NCBI GenBank assembly: GCA_963590415.1
Contig: CAVAPB010000029.1
Location: 1-15,679, forward strand
Length of the DNA: 15,679 bases
Direction of reading: 5' to 3'
Source: Fimenecus sp963590415
Lineage (GTDB): Bacteria > Bacillota > Clostridia > Oscillospirales > Acutalibacteraceae
Below are positions 6,368-13,578 of this stretch, piece after piece. Positions within the stretch are counted from its first letter, which is position 1. Every line of letters begins with the position of its first letter. Both the position numbers and the translations under genes were made by a program. Below the pieces are notes generated by a model. The model worked only from the letters and a program-made list of their open reading frames with translations. It did not search any database and was not told where the DNA came from.

Positions 6368-7831
6368 TTATTCTTTGTCTCTGTTTGCGCACTCGGCACA
6401 GCAGCCGGTGCAGCCCGCAAACTCTTTTTTGCCCTCTTCGGTATCTCTGTAATACTGGGTGTGGGTCTCTCTGTGCTTGGTTGAGTTCCAAATTCTCTCA
6501 GCCTCGGGAGCCCAAGCCTTTGCGAAGTCTACGCACTTGTCGCAAAGCTCGTCAACCGGTTCAGCGTGGAGCAGGTCGGACGAATGAGCGCCGCTCTCCT
6601 TGACCATTTTACGCAGTGCCTCGGGATTTTCAAGCATGGGGCAGGGGCGAAGATGGTTGTCGTTAAACGGCTGATTTTTATAGTACTGTGTGAACAGCGG
6701 AGATTTGAGAGCCTGCATAAGCGTATGCGTTCTGATGTTTGTGTCGGAATAGTGAATGAACACGCAGGGCTCGATGTCGCCTGCGGAATTGATGTGGAAA
6801 TAGTTCCTGCCGCCTGCGATACAGCCGCCGACATACTCTGCGTCGTTCTGGAAGTCCATAATGAATATCGGCTTGCCCGTCTTTGAATTTCTGACCTTGC
6901 GAAGCCATTTGTACATATATTCACGCTGTTCGGGAGTGGGTATAAGCTCCTTGTCCGCATCGTGACCTACGGGCATATAGTTGAACATAAGCGAATACTT
7001 TGCGCCCTTGCCGATTATCATATCCAAGAATTCGTCCGATGTAACAAACTCTATATTCTTCCTCGTGTAGCATACGGAAACACCGAAAAGACACTTGTTC
7101 TTTTTAAGCAGATCCATAGCCTCTATCGTGCGCTTGTAAGCTCCGTCGCCACGTCTCCAGTCGTTCGACTCCTCGGTGCCCTCAAGGCTTAAAGCGAGGG
7201 CGATGTTTCCGACCTCTTTCATATCGTCGCAGAACTTCTGATCAACTAAGGTAGCGTTTGTGTAAATTACAAAGCCTGCGTCCTGATTGTTTCTTGCAAG
7301 CTCGACAATGTCGTTTTTACGGATAAGCGGCTCGCCGCCCGTAAGCATATAGAAATGGGTGCCCATTTCCTTGCCCTGAGTTACGATTGACTGCATTTCC
7401 TCGTTTGTAAGGCTCTGCTTGTGACCGTACTCGGCAGCCCAACAGCCCTTGCATTTGAGGTTGCAGGCGCTTGTCGGGTCGAAAAGTATAATGAACGGGA
7501 TGTTGCAATGATATTTTTCACGGTTTGCACGCACTGCCTTTGTGCCGTAAAGACCTGCTTCAACGCCCAGAGCCATAGTCATCTCTTCGGCTATGCTTCT
7601 GTCGATGTCATTGATAAGTCCGAGAACATACTGCCTCCAGATATTGTCCTTATCGGCCGCCGCCTTTTTGAAAGCGTCGAAATTCTGATTTGGGAAAACG
7701 CCCTTGAAAATCGAGCTTCCGCGGTTTACAAGCTTGATAAGGTTTGCGTCGGGATCCTTATCGATGTATTTAAGCAAATGCTTCAAGGTTTTGCGAATAA
7801 CGGCTTTTTGAATTGTGTGCGACTGTGCCAT
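6368..7831 (-). CDS. Radical SAM protein with SPASM-like C-terminus and a Cys-rich tail
   Basis: A 487-residue protein. A helical N-terminal region of about 105 residues precedes the radical SAM core. The core has CNLKCKGC (Cys123, Cys127, Cys130) for the 4Fe-4S cluster that cleaves S-adenosylmethionine, and GGEP at 165-168. After the barrel comes a SPASM-like segment with GGCIAGG and INSAGDIEPCVF, suggesting auxiliary Fe-S clusters. More Cys pairs follow (CDKC), and the protein ends in CTGCCAEC (Cys474, 477, 478, 481). AGGGAG about 9 bases upstream supports the start. Substrate unknown; SPASM enzymes often modify peptides or act in cofactor maturation, but no precursor peptide gene or transporter adjoins it. 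It is a monocistronic gene with its own promoter and terminator. Confidence 0.88.
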   Translation of the reverse strand: MAQSHTIQKAVIRKTLKHLLKYIDKDPDANLIKLVNRGSSIFKGVFPNQNFDAFKKAAADKDNIWRQYVLGLINDIDRSIAEEMTMALGVEAGLYGTKAVRANREKYHCNIPFIILFDPTSACNLKCKGCWAAEYGHKQSLTNEEMQSIVTQGKEMGTHFYMLTGGEPLIRKNDIVELARNNQDAGFVIYTNATLVDQKFCDDMKEVGNIALALSLEGTEESNDWRRGDGAYKRTIEAMDLLKKNKCLFGVSVCYTRKNIEFVTSDEFLDMIIGKGAKYSLMFNYMPVGHDADKELIPTPEQREYMYKWLRKVRNSKTGKPIFIMDFQNDAEYVGGCIAGGRNYFHINSAGDIEPCVFIHYSDTNIRTHTLMQALKSPLFTQYYKNQPFNDNHLRPCPMLENPEALRKMVKESGAHSSDLLHAEPVDELCDKCVDFAKAWAPEAERIWNSTKHRETHTQYYRDTEEGKKEFAGCTGCCAECANRDKE

Positions 7832-7862
7832 CGAAATGCATCTCCCTTTATTGATTTATGAT

Positions 7863-7891
7863 ATAATAACATATTTATTCTGTGTTGTAAA
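7863..7891 (-). promoter_or_regulatory. Promoter of the radical SAM gene
   Basis: On the minus strand TTTACA (7891-7886), a 17-base spacer and TATTAT (7868-7863). One mismatch to consensus in each hexamer. The start codon lies about 30 bases downstream of the -10. Confidence 0.7.
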
Positions 7892-7943
7892 TGAACAATA
7901 GTAACGATTTTAGCGGTGAAATCGGCATTTTTTTAATAAATTG

Positions 7944-7981
7944 TGGAAATTCTCGCTTCATTGTGATAAAATATTTTATCA
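7944..7981 (+). promoter_or_regulatory. Promoter of lgt-folD with an 18-bp palindrome on the -10
   Basis: TGGAAA (7944-7949), a 17-base spacer and TAAAAT (7967-7972) preceded by TGA, an extended -10. The -10 lies inside the perfect palindrome TGATAAAATATTTTATCA (7964-7981). It may be an operator or simply an A/T-rich chance palindrome. Confidence 0.5.
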
Positions 7982-8003
7982 TCCGATTAAAGGGAGAATT
8001 ACT

Positions 8004-9053
8004 ATGAAATTTCTGACCGATTATACGGCGGTTACATTTACGGGAATTGACAAAAGCTTCAGCGTATATTCGACCTTCGTTGAATTTACGATACCGATTG
8101 TCGATATTGATGTAAGTATAAAATTTTACGGCTTGATTATTGCTTTCGGCTTTTTGCTTGCTGTGCTTTTCGGCGGCAGAATGGCATATAAATGGAAAAT
8201 AGACTTAAATAAAATGCTTGATGTCCTGCTCTACGGCACTGTCGGCGGAATTGTCGGCGCAAGACTTTATTATGTGCTGTTTGAATGGGATTATTACGGC
8301 AGCCATCTTTCCGAGATACCGAAGATTTGGCACGGCGGGCTTGCGATTTACGGCGGACTTATCGGAGCAATGCTTGTGGCGTATTTTACCTGTCGCAAGA
8401 TAGATTTGAACTTCCCGAAATTGCTCGATATGTGCGCTATGAGCTTCCTTATAGGACAGGGAATAGGAAGATGGGGTAATTTTGCCAACCAAGAGGCGTT
8501 CGGCACAAACACGACGATGCCGTGGGGGATGTACAGCGCAAAGATTTCAAGCTATCTTACGGAAAATCAGTCGTTGTTTGCCGAAAAGGGCATAAGCGTA
8601 GACCCGTCGAGCCCCGTTCACCCAACATTTCTTTATGAATCGTTATGGTGTATTATAGGCTTTTTTATAATTTATTATATATGCCGTAAGCACTACAAAT
8701 TTGCGGGTCAGCTTATACTCTGCTACGGCGTTATCTACGGAGCGGAAAGGGCGGTAGTCGAAGGCTTCAGAACGGACAGCCTTTATATACCCGATACCTC
8801 AATAAGAATTTCACAGCTTCTTTCGGCGATAATTGCCGTGCTTTGTCTTGCGGCGCTTATCGCAAAATTTGCAGAGCTTAAAAAATATCCCAAGCCGTAC
8901 GATCCCGTTGAGGTCTTGCCGGAGGAGCTTGACTATGTTGTCAAGGACAGGCGCAAGGAGAAGGACGAGGAAACGGCTAAGGCTAAAAATATAGCTAAGC
9001 TTCAGAAGAAGAAAAAGAAACAGGAAGAAAAGAAGTTGAAGGGCGGAAAATAA
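8004..9053 (+). CDS. lgt: Prolipoprotein diacylglyceryl transferase
   Basis: Moves the diacylglyceryl group of phosphatidylglycerol onto the lipobox Cys of pre-lipoproteins in the cytoplasmic membrane, the first step of lipoprotein maturation. Start at 8004 has AGGGAG 7 bases upstream; a 21-residue longer frame runs back through the promoter and is rejected. The 349-residue protein has about seven membrane segments. The Lgt signature GQGIGRWGNFANQEAFG lies at 151-167, with HGGLAIYGG (110-118), HPTFLYES (206-213) and GAERAVVEGFRTD (246-258), which holds the conserved acidic and Arg residues. The final 60 residues form a long Lys/Glu-rich cytoplasmic tail, longer than in most Lgt proteins. folD begins one base after the stop, so the two are co-translated. 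Confidence 0.97.
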   Translation: MKFLTDYTAVTFTGIDKSFSVYSTFVEFTIPIVDIDVSIKFYGLIIAFGFLLAVLFGGRMAYKWKIDLNKMLDVLLYGTVGGIVGARLYYVLFEWDYYGSHLSEIPKIWHGGLAIYGGLIGAMLVAYFTCRKIDLNFPKLLDMCAMSFLIGQGIGRWGNFANQEAFGTNTTMPWGMYSAKISSYLTENQSLFAEKGISVDPSSPVHPTFLYESLWCIIGFFIIYYICRKHYKFAGQLILCYGVIYGAERAVVEGFRTDSLYIPDTSIRISQLLSAIIAVLCLAALIAKFAELKKYPKPYDPVEVLPEELDYVVKDRRKEKDEETAKAKNIAKLQKKKKKQEEKKLKGGK

Positions 9054-9054
9054 A

Positions 9055-9912
9055 ATGGCAAGGATAATTGACGGAAAAGCGGTTTCGCAGTTTGTTAAGG
9101 ATGAGGTAAAAAAAGAGGTTTCGACGCTCGGCGAAAATGGCGTGACGGTAGGGCTTGCGGTTATTATAGTCGGTAACGACCCCGCATCGAGAACCTATGT
9201 AAACAACAAGAAAAAGGCTTGCGAGGCTACGGGAATTATTTCCGAGGAATATGCTTTGCCGGAGGACACGACAATGGAGGAGCTGCTTGCTCTCATAAGA
9301 GAACTCAATGCGAAAAAGAGCATAAACGGCATACTCTGTCAGCTTCCGCTCCCGAAGCATCTTGATGAAAAGGTTATTATTGAAAACATTGACCCGATAA
9401 AGGATGTTGACGCTTTTCATGCGGTAAACACGGGTCACATTATGATAGGTGACTACTCATTCTTGCCGTGCACTCCCGCAGGCATAATGGAAATGCTCAA
9501 ATATTACAACATTGAAATTGAGGGTAAGGAGTGCGTGGTTATCGGAAGAAGCAATATTGTGGGCAAGCCCATGGCAATGCTTCTTTTGCAGAAAAACGGC
9601 ACTGTTACCGTATGCCATTCAAGGACAAAAAATCTTAAAGAGGTTACCTCCCGTGCGGACATACTTGTAGCGGCTGTCGGAAAACCGTATTTTGTTACGG
9701 CTGATATGGTAAAGGACGGCGCTGTTGTAATCGATGTAGGAATGGACAGAAACAAAGAGGGCAAGCTTTGCGGAGATGTAGACTTTGCGGAGGTTGAAAA
9801 AAAAGCTTCATATATTACTCCCGTTCCCGGCGGCGTAGGTCCCATGACAATTGCAACGCTTATGAAAAACACCGTTACTGCGGCAAAAATACAGAACGGC
9901 ATATCTTTTTGA
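9055..9912 (+). CDS. folD: Bifunctional methylenetetrahydrofolate dehydrogenase / cyclohydrolase
   Basis: Interconverts 5,10-methylene-, 5,10-methenyl- and 10-formyl-tetrahydrofolate with NADP(H), supplying one-carbon units for purine and formyl-methionine synthesis. At 285 residues it has the usual length. Visible are the active-site Tyr48 and Lys52 in YVNNK, the folate-contact motif QLPLP (about 95-99), PCTPAGIMEML, the Rossmann NADP motif GRSNIVGKPMA and the C-terminal PVPGGVGPMTIATLM. The ATG follows the lgt stop by one base, and GGGCGG within the lgt end may act as ribosome binding site. No clear terminator follows before the next promoter. Confidence 0.98.
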   Translation: MARIIDGKAVSQFVKDEVKKEVSTLGENGVTVGLAVIIVGNDPASRTYVNNKKKACEATGIISEEYALPEDTTMEELLALIRELNAKKSINGILCQLPLPKHLDEKVIIENIDPIKDVDAFHAVNTGHIMIGDYSFLPCTPAGIMEMLKYYNIEIEGKECVVIGRSNIVGKPMAMLLLQKNGTVTVCHSRTKNLKEVTSRADILVAAVGKPYFVTADMVKDGAVVIDVGMDRNKEGKLCGDVDFAEVEKKASYITPVPGGVGPMTIATLMKNTVTAAKIQNGISF

Positions 9913-9930
9913 CAAAAACAGAAAATTTTA

Positions 9931-9959
9931 TTGACGGTAAAGCTATAATGCTATATTAT
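9931..9959 (+). promoter_or_regulatory. Promoter of the GPH symporter gene
   Basis: TTGACG (9931-9936), a 17-base spacer, TATTAT (9954-9959). It lies about 20 bases past the folD stop. A TATAAT also occurs at 9944-9949 but has no suitably spaced -35. Confidence 0.65.
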
Positions 9960-9988
9960 AAATATATTATTTTTTAGGGGTGGTTCTA

Positions 9989-11443
9989 ATGGGTTCAAAT
10001 GCAAAAAAGTATATGAGCTTTAAGGAAATTGCGGCATATTCGCTCGGACTTTTCGGCTTTCAGGCTATTGTCGGTCTCTTAAACTCATATCAGGCAGAAT
10101 TTGACGCATCAATCCTCGGCGCAGACATCGCAATCGTCGGAATACTTATCCTTGTTGCAAAGATTATTTCCGCCGTTGCCGACCCTGTTGTCGGAAACTT
10201 GGTTGACCGTTCAAAATCAAAGCTCGGCAAGTTCAAGTCGATGATTGTTTATTCGCTTGTTCCCTTGCTTGTGTTCACGGCTGTTGTGTTCGTGAAGGTT
10301 CCGTTCAAGGGCTTCGGTCTCTATGCATGGATATTTGTTACATATCTTATCTGGAGCATAGCGATGACCATGGGTGATGTTCCCTCGCAGGGTATCGCTT
10401 CGGCGCTTACTCCCGACCCGACGGAGAGAACAAACGTTGTATCAATTTCAAACACCTTTAAGCAGATAGGCTTCTCGGCTTGCGTCGTTATCGTTCCTAT
10501 CGTTTGCCTTATCATCAAGGGCGGCTCAAAGGTTATAGTTGCCAAGGGCGAAACCGATACCCCCATGATTGCTGCCGAATACCTCGGCACGGCAATTCTT
10601 ACTGCGATTTTCGGCTGTGCGCTTTTCGCTCTCATCCCGCTTATCAATAAGGAGAGAGTAAAGGTTGAGTCTAACGAAAAAACAACCGCTAAGGATATGC
10701 TTGCGGCGCTTAAAGACAATAAGCCGCTTATGCTTGTAATCGTTTCCTATTTCCTCGGCTTCGGCAGACAGATGGCAATGGGTATTCAGGTTCAGGCAGC
10801 TAATGTTTTGTTGGGCTCGCAGAACCTTGTTGCGGTTCTCGGCATCGTAACGGCGGTAGGCTCTATGATTTCAATGGCGCTGTGTCCCGTTCTTATTAAA
10901 AAGCTTGACGAAAAGAAAGCGTATATTCTTCTTTCGGTTTACGGCTTTGCGGCTTCGATATTCTCATTTGTTGTCGGACATTTCTGGTTCAGAAGCCCCG
11001 ACAATACGGTGCTTACCGTTTTGTTCTACGCTTCGCTCTTCCTCATCGGTCTCCAGTTCGGTGCGGTTACGCTTATGCCGATGATTATGACCGCAGACGC
11101 CGTTGACTACTATGAGTACGAAACAGGCAAGAGAATGGAGGGTGCGGCTTATTCGATCCTCACTCTTACAATCAAGGTTTGCCTGGCTCTCGGTACGGCT
11201 CTCGGTCTTGTATTCGTTCAGTTCTCGGGCTATGCCGACACACTTGCACAGATTAACGCCGGTACGGCTACGGGCTTTACCGCTTCCACAAAGGACATTA
11301 TCTTCTTTGCATACACGGCGGTTCCCGGTATCCTTGCTCTTCTCTCGATTATTCCGATGTTCAAATATGACATTGTAGGCGAGAAAAAGCAGGCAATCTC
11401 AAAGGCTCTTCAGGAGCGCAGAGGCACAAAGGAAGAAGCATAA
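9989..11443 (+). CDS. GPH-family (MFS) sugar:cation symporter
   Basis: A 484-residue polytopic membrane protein of the glycoside-pentoside-hexuronide:cation symporter family (MelB-like). The ATG at 9989 is preferred over an in-frame GTG at 9980 because the AGGGG (9976-9980) is properly spaced only for the ATG. Family marks are ADPVVGNLVDRSKSKLGKF (64-82), the loop between helices 2 and 3 that follows the cation-site Asp region, and YYEYETGKRMEGAAYS (about 374-389), the conserved GPH motif in the second half. About twelve hydrophobic segments are visible. These carriers usually import oligosaccharides or glycosides with H+ or Na+; the substrate cannot be read, and no glycosidase gene lies beside it. 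Own promoter and terminator suggest it is transcribed alone. Confidence 0.9.
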   Translation: MGSNAKKYMSFKEIAAYSLGLFGFQAIVGLLNSYQAEFDASILGADIAIVGILILVAKIISAVADPVVGNLVDRSKSKLGKFKSMIVYSLVPLLVFTAVVFVKVPFKGFGLYAWIFVTYLIWSIAMTMGDVPSQGIASALTPDPTERTNVVSISNTFKQIGFSACVVIVPIVCLIIKGGSKVIVAKGETDTPMIAAEYLGTAILTAIFGCALFALIPLINKERVKVESNEKTTAKDMLAALKDNKPLMLVIVSYFLGFGRQMAMGIQVQAANVLLGSQNLVAVLGIVTAVGSMISMALCPVLIKKLDEKKAYILLSVYGFAASIFSFVVGHFWFRSPDNTVLTVLFYASLFLIGLQFGAVTLMPMIMTADAVDYYEYETGKRMEGAAYSILTLTIKVCLALGTALGLVFVQFSGYADTLAQINAGTATGFTASTKDIIFFAYTAVPGILALLSIIPMFKYDIVGEKKQAISKALQERRGTKEEA

Positions 11444-11466
11444 CTGCTTTATCAACACTAAACTTT

Positions 11467-11497
11467 ACGGAGATGCTTTTCGACATCTCCGTATTTT
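11467..11497 (+). terminator. Intrinsic terminator after the GPH symporter
   Basis: A nine-base-pair stem ACGGAGATG (11467-11475) / CATCTCCGT (11484-11492) with an 8-base loop, followed by ATTTTT. It separates the symporter from the promoter only five bases further on. Confidence 0.93.
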
Positions 11498-11501
11498 TGT
11501 G

Positions 11502-11552
11502 TTGACAAGCGTGTGTTCGGTATGTTATTCTGTATTTTGTTACGTAACAAAA
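11502..11552 (+). promoter_or_regulatory. Strong promoter with perfect palindromic operator before the peptide/ABC locus
   Basis: TTGACA (11502-11507), an 18-base spacer and TATTCT (11526-11531) preceded by TGT, an extended -10. The perfect palindrome TTTTGTTACGTAACAAAA (11535-11552) begins 4 bases after the -10 and covers the expected start point (about 11538). A dimeric repressor bound there would block initiation. No regulator gene of an evident TetR/MarR/GntR type is next to it in the window. Confidence 0.75.
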
Positions 11553-11576
11553 ATTTACAAAAAAGGAGGCAGAAAA

Positions 11577-11681
11577 ATGATTAACAACTATTCAAGAAAC
11601 AGACTTTATGCGGATTTGCCAATGGATTCTTATAATATTTTCTGCCCCGAGAGGACGCAATATCCCATTCTTGCGATTTAA
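11577..11681 (+). CDS. 34-residue peptide: leader of the ABC operon or secreted-peptide precursor
   Basis: AAGGAGG (11563-11569) lies 7 bases before the ATG, one of the best ribosome binding sites in the window, which argues that this short frame is truly translated. The peptide begins MINNYSRNRLYADLP and ends TQYPILAI; it holds one Cys (residue 23), three Pro and four Tyr, is near neutral, and has no hydrophobic signal segment and no Gly-Gly leader site. I do not recognise it. It lies about 40 bases after the transcription start and is followed by an intrinsic terminator and two ABC exporter genes. This order fits a regulatory leader peptide such as BmrB of Bacillus subtilis. A peptide substrate for the exporters is the alternative; no modifying enzyme is seen. 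Confidence 0.7.
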   Translation: MINNYSRNRLYADLPMDSYNIFCPERTQYPILAI

Positions 11682-11735
11682 CTTTTGTTATTTATGGGTG
11701 TATCGGCGCTGTCGGAGCTTCGGCAGCGCTTTTTT
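11647..11735 (+). promoter_or_regulatory. Transcription attenuator: terminator with competing antiterminator
   Basis: The terminator is a stem GCGCTGTCG (11706-11714) / CGGCAGCGC (11721-11729), one T/G pair included, then TTTTTT (11730-11735). By hand folding, 11647-11668 inside the 3' end of the small peptide frame can pair with 11694-11715: CCGA/TCGG, AG/CT, CGC/GCG, ATAT/GTAT, CCCAT/ATGGG, about 18 pairs with small bulges. This pairing uses up the 5' arm of the terminator, so the two structures exclude each other. A ribosome finishing the peptide would block the antiterminator and favour termination. A ribosome stalled before about codon 18 would leave it free and allow read-through. Confidence 0.6.
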
Positions 11736-11754
11736 ATTTGTTTTGGGAGGATTT

Positions 11755-13578
11755 ATGAGGTATATAAAGCTTCACGGGGATGAAAAAGTTCCCGTGTTCA
11801 AAAATGTTATTTATGCCCTGCGTCTTGTGTGTAAAGCCGACAGGCGGCTGCTTATAAGCTATCTTGTAAGCTATATATTCGACGATATTTTTGTGCGGTA
11901 CATTCAAAGCATACTGTTTTTGAAGGTTTTGCTTTCGCTGTTTGACCGCGGCGTCGAATTCAGGGTGTATGTTCGTGATTTACTGCTGTTTTTCGCCGTT
12001 GCCGCGGCAACTAAGATTATTTCCTGGGTGGCGGCGTACATAAGGCAGATATCGACCAAAAATGTGTTAAAGGTTCTCAACAATATGGTCTTTGAAAAGG
12101 CGATAAGCCTTGATGTCGGCTGTTATGAGAGCCCCGAGTTTTACGACAAATATCAGCGTGCCACGCTTATTATGTCTGCGGGATATTTTGATATAATCTG
12201 CTATGATGTTGCGCTTGTTGTCAGCGGAATGGTATCGCTGCTGCTTGTTATCGGCACGGTTGCGGCGATAAGCCCGGTTTATTTGCTGTTCCTTTTGCCG
12301 ATTGCTTTTGTGTTCGTTATTGAGATATACAAGAGCAAGGCGGTGTATAAAAGGGACCTTGAAATGACGGGCAACAACCGTACAAAGGCATATATACAGC
12401 GCACGGTGTTCTTAAAGGACTATGCAAAGGATATGAGAACATCAAACATTTTCTCGGTTATGATGAGAAGATTTGAGGCGGCTGTTGCGGCTAATGTAAA
12501 AATACTCAAAAGCTACGGCGTAAAGCTCTTTTTGTACAGTATCGTAAGCTCGCTGTTTTCGGATTTTATTCCGATAATCGGAACATATGCTTATGCGGGT
12601 TACAGGTTCGTAAAGGGCGGAGATATGACCGTTTCGGGTTTCTCGGTCGTTGTGTCATCGATTGCAACGGTCAGGGAGTCAACGCTTGATATTGCGGAAG
12701 CCTTTGACGAAATGACGCAGATGGCTCTGTATTTCCAAAATCTCAGGGACTTTTTCGACTTTGAGCCGAGCATAAAGGACGGTAATTTGCAGGCGGGCGA
12801 ATTTGAAAGCCTTGAATTTCGCAATGTATCTTTCCGTTACCCGAGCGCAAAGAAAAATGCGCTTAAAAATATCTCCTTTAAGATAAACAGGGGCGAGACG
12901 GTTGCCGTGGTCGGCATAAACGGCGCAGGTAAATCGACCGCTGTCAAGCTTATGCTCCGTTTTTACGATGTCACGGACGGAGAAATTCTATATAACGGCG
13001 TGAATATAAAGGAATATACGCTCTCCTCGCTTCGCAGCGCATTTGCAACGGTGTTTCAGGACTATAAAAACTTTGCAATATCTGTCTATGAAAATGTAAT
13101 GTGCCGTGAATGTACCGAAGAGGACAAGCAAAAGGCGCAGACCGCACTCAAACAGGCGGGCGTATGGAAGAAAACGCAGTCGCTTCCCAACGGCGGCGAC
13201 ACGGTGCTTACCCGTGAGTTTGAGGAGGACGGTGCGGGTCTTTCGGGCGGAGAAAATCAAAAAGTATCGACTGCAAGGCTATTTGCAAGCGATTACGGCA
13301 TAGCAATTCTTGACGAGCCGTCGTCTGCGCTCGACCCCGTTGCGGAATATGAGATGTACGAAAATCTTATCGCCGCAACAAAGGGAAAAACGGTAATTTA
13401 CATTTCACACAGGCTCTCGTCCGCAGTGCTCTCCGACAGGGTGCTTGTAATCGGAGACGGCAAAATAATCGAAAGCGGCACGCACGAAGAACTTATGGCG
13501 AGAAAAGGCAAATACTGCGAGATGTTTACCTTGCAGGCTTCCGCTTACCGCAGGAAAGGGGGAGACGGCAATGCTTAA
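11755..13578 (+). CDS. ABC exporter half-transporter, subunit 1
   Basis: A 607-residue protein with an N-terminal exporter-type membrane domain (about 20-330, up to six helices) fused to an ATPase domain (about 350-600). Walker A is GINGAGKST (387-395, Lys393), the Q-loop is Gln435, the signature is LSGGE (496-500), Walker B ends ILDE (Asp520, Glu521), and the switch His is 552; all are intact. There is no N-terminal C39 peptidase domain. GGGAGG (11745-11750) sits 4 bases before ATG 11755. A longer open frame to 11608 overlaps the small peptide and the terminator and has no ribosome site. It overlaps subunit 2 by 8 bases, so the pair probably forms a heterodimer. Substrate unknown: drug, lipid or peptide export are all possible. 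Confidence 0.93.
   Translation: MRYIKLHGDEKVPVFKNVIYALRLVCKADRRLLISYLVSYIFDDIFVRYIQSILFLKVLLSLFDRGVEFRVYVRDLLLFFAVAAATKIISWVAAYIRQISTKNVLKVLNNMVFEKAISLDVGCYESPEFYDKYQRATLIMSAGYFDIICYDVALVVSGMVSLLLVIGTVAAISPVYLLFLLPIAFVFVIEIYKSKAVYKRDLEMTGNNRTKAYIQRTVFLKDYAKDMRTSNIFSVMMRRFEAAVAANVKILKSYGVKLFLYSIVSSLFSDFIPIIGTYAYAGYRFVKGGDMTVSGFSVVVSSIATVRESTLDIAEAFDEMTQMALYFQNLRDFFDFEPSIKDGNLQAGEFESLEFRNVSFRYPSAKKNALKNISFKINRGETVAVVGINGAGKSTAVKLMLRFYDVTDGEILYNGVNIKEYTLSSLRSAFATVFQDYKNFAISVYENVMCRECTEEDKQKAQTALKQAGVWKKTQSLPNGGDTVLTREFEEDGAGLSGGENQKVSTARLFASDYGIAILDEPSSALDPVAEYEMYENLIAATKGKTVIYISHRLSSAVLSDRVLVIGDGKIIESGTHEELMARKGKYCEMFTLQASAYRRKGGDGNA

Noticed and set aside
6368..7831. Radical SAM gene as the maturase of the 34-residue peptide
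   Set aside because: The two are about 4 kb apart on opposite strands, with three unrelated genes between, each with its own signals. No evidence links them.
7941..8003. N-terminal extension of lgt
   Set aside because: It covers the promoter and lacks a ribosome site; AGGGAG serves the ATG at 8004.
11608..11754. Longer reading frame for ABC subunit 1 beginning within the small peptide
   Set aside because: It overlaps the peptide frame and runs through the terminator hairpin, and no ribosome site precedes it. MRYIKLHGDE at 11755 has GGGAGG just upstream.
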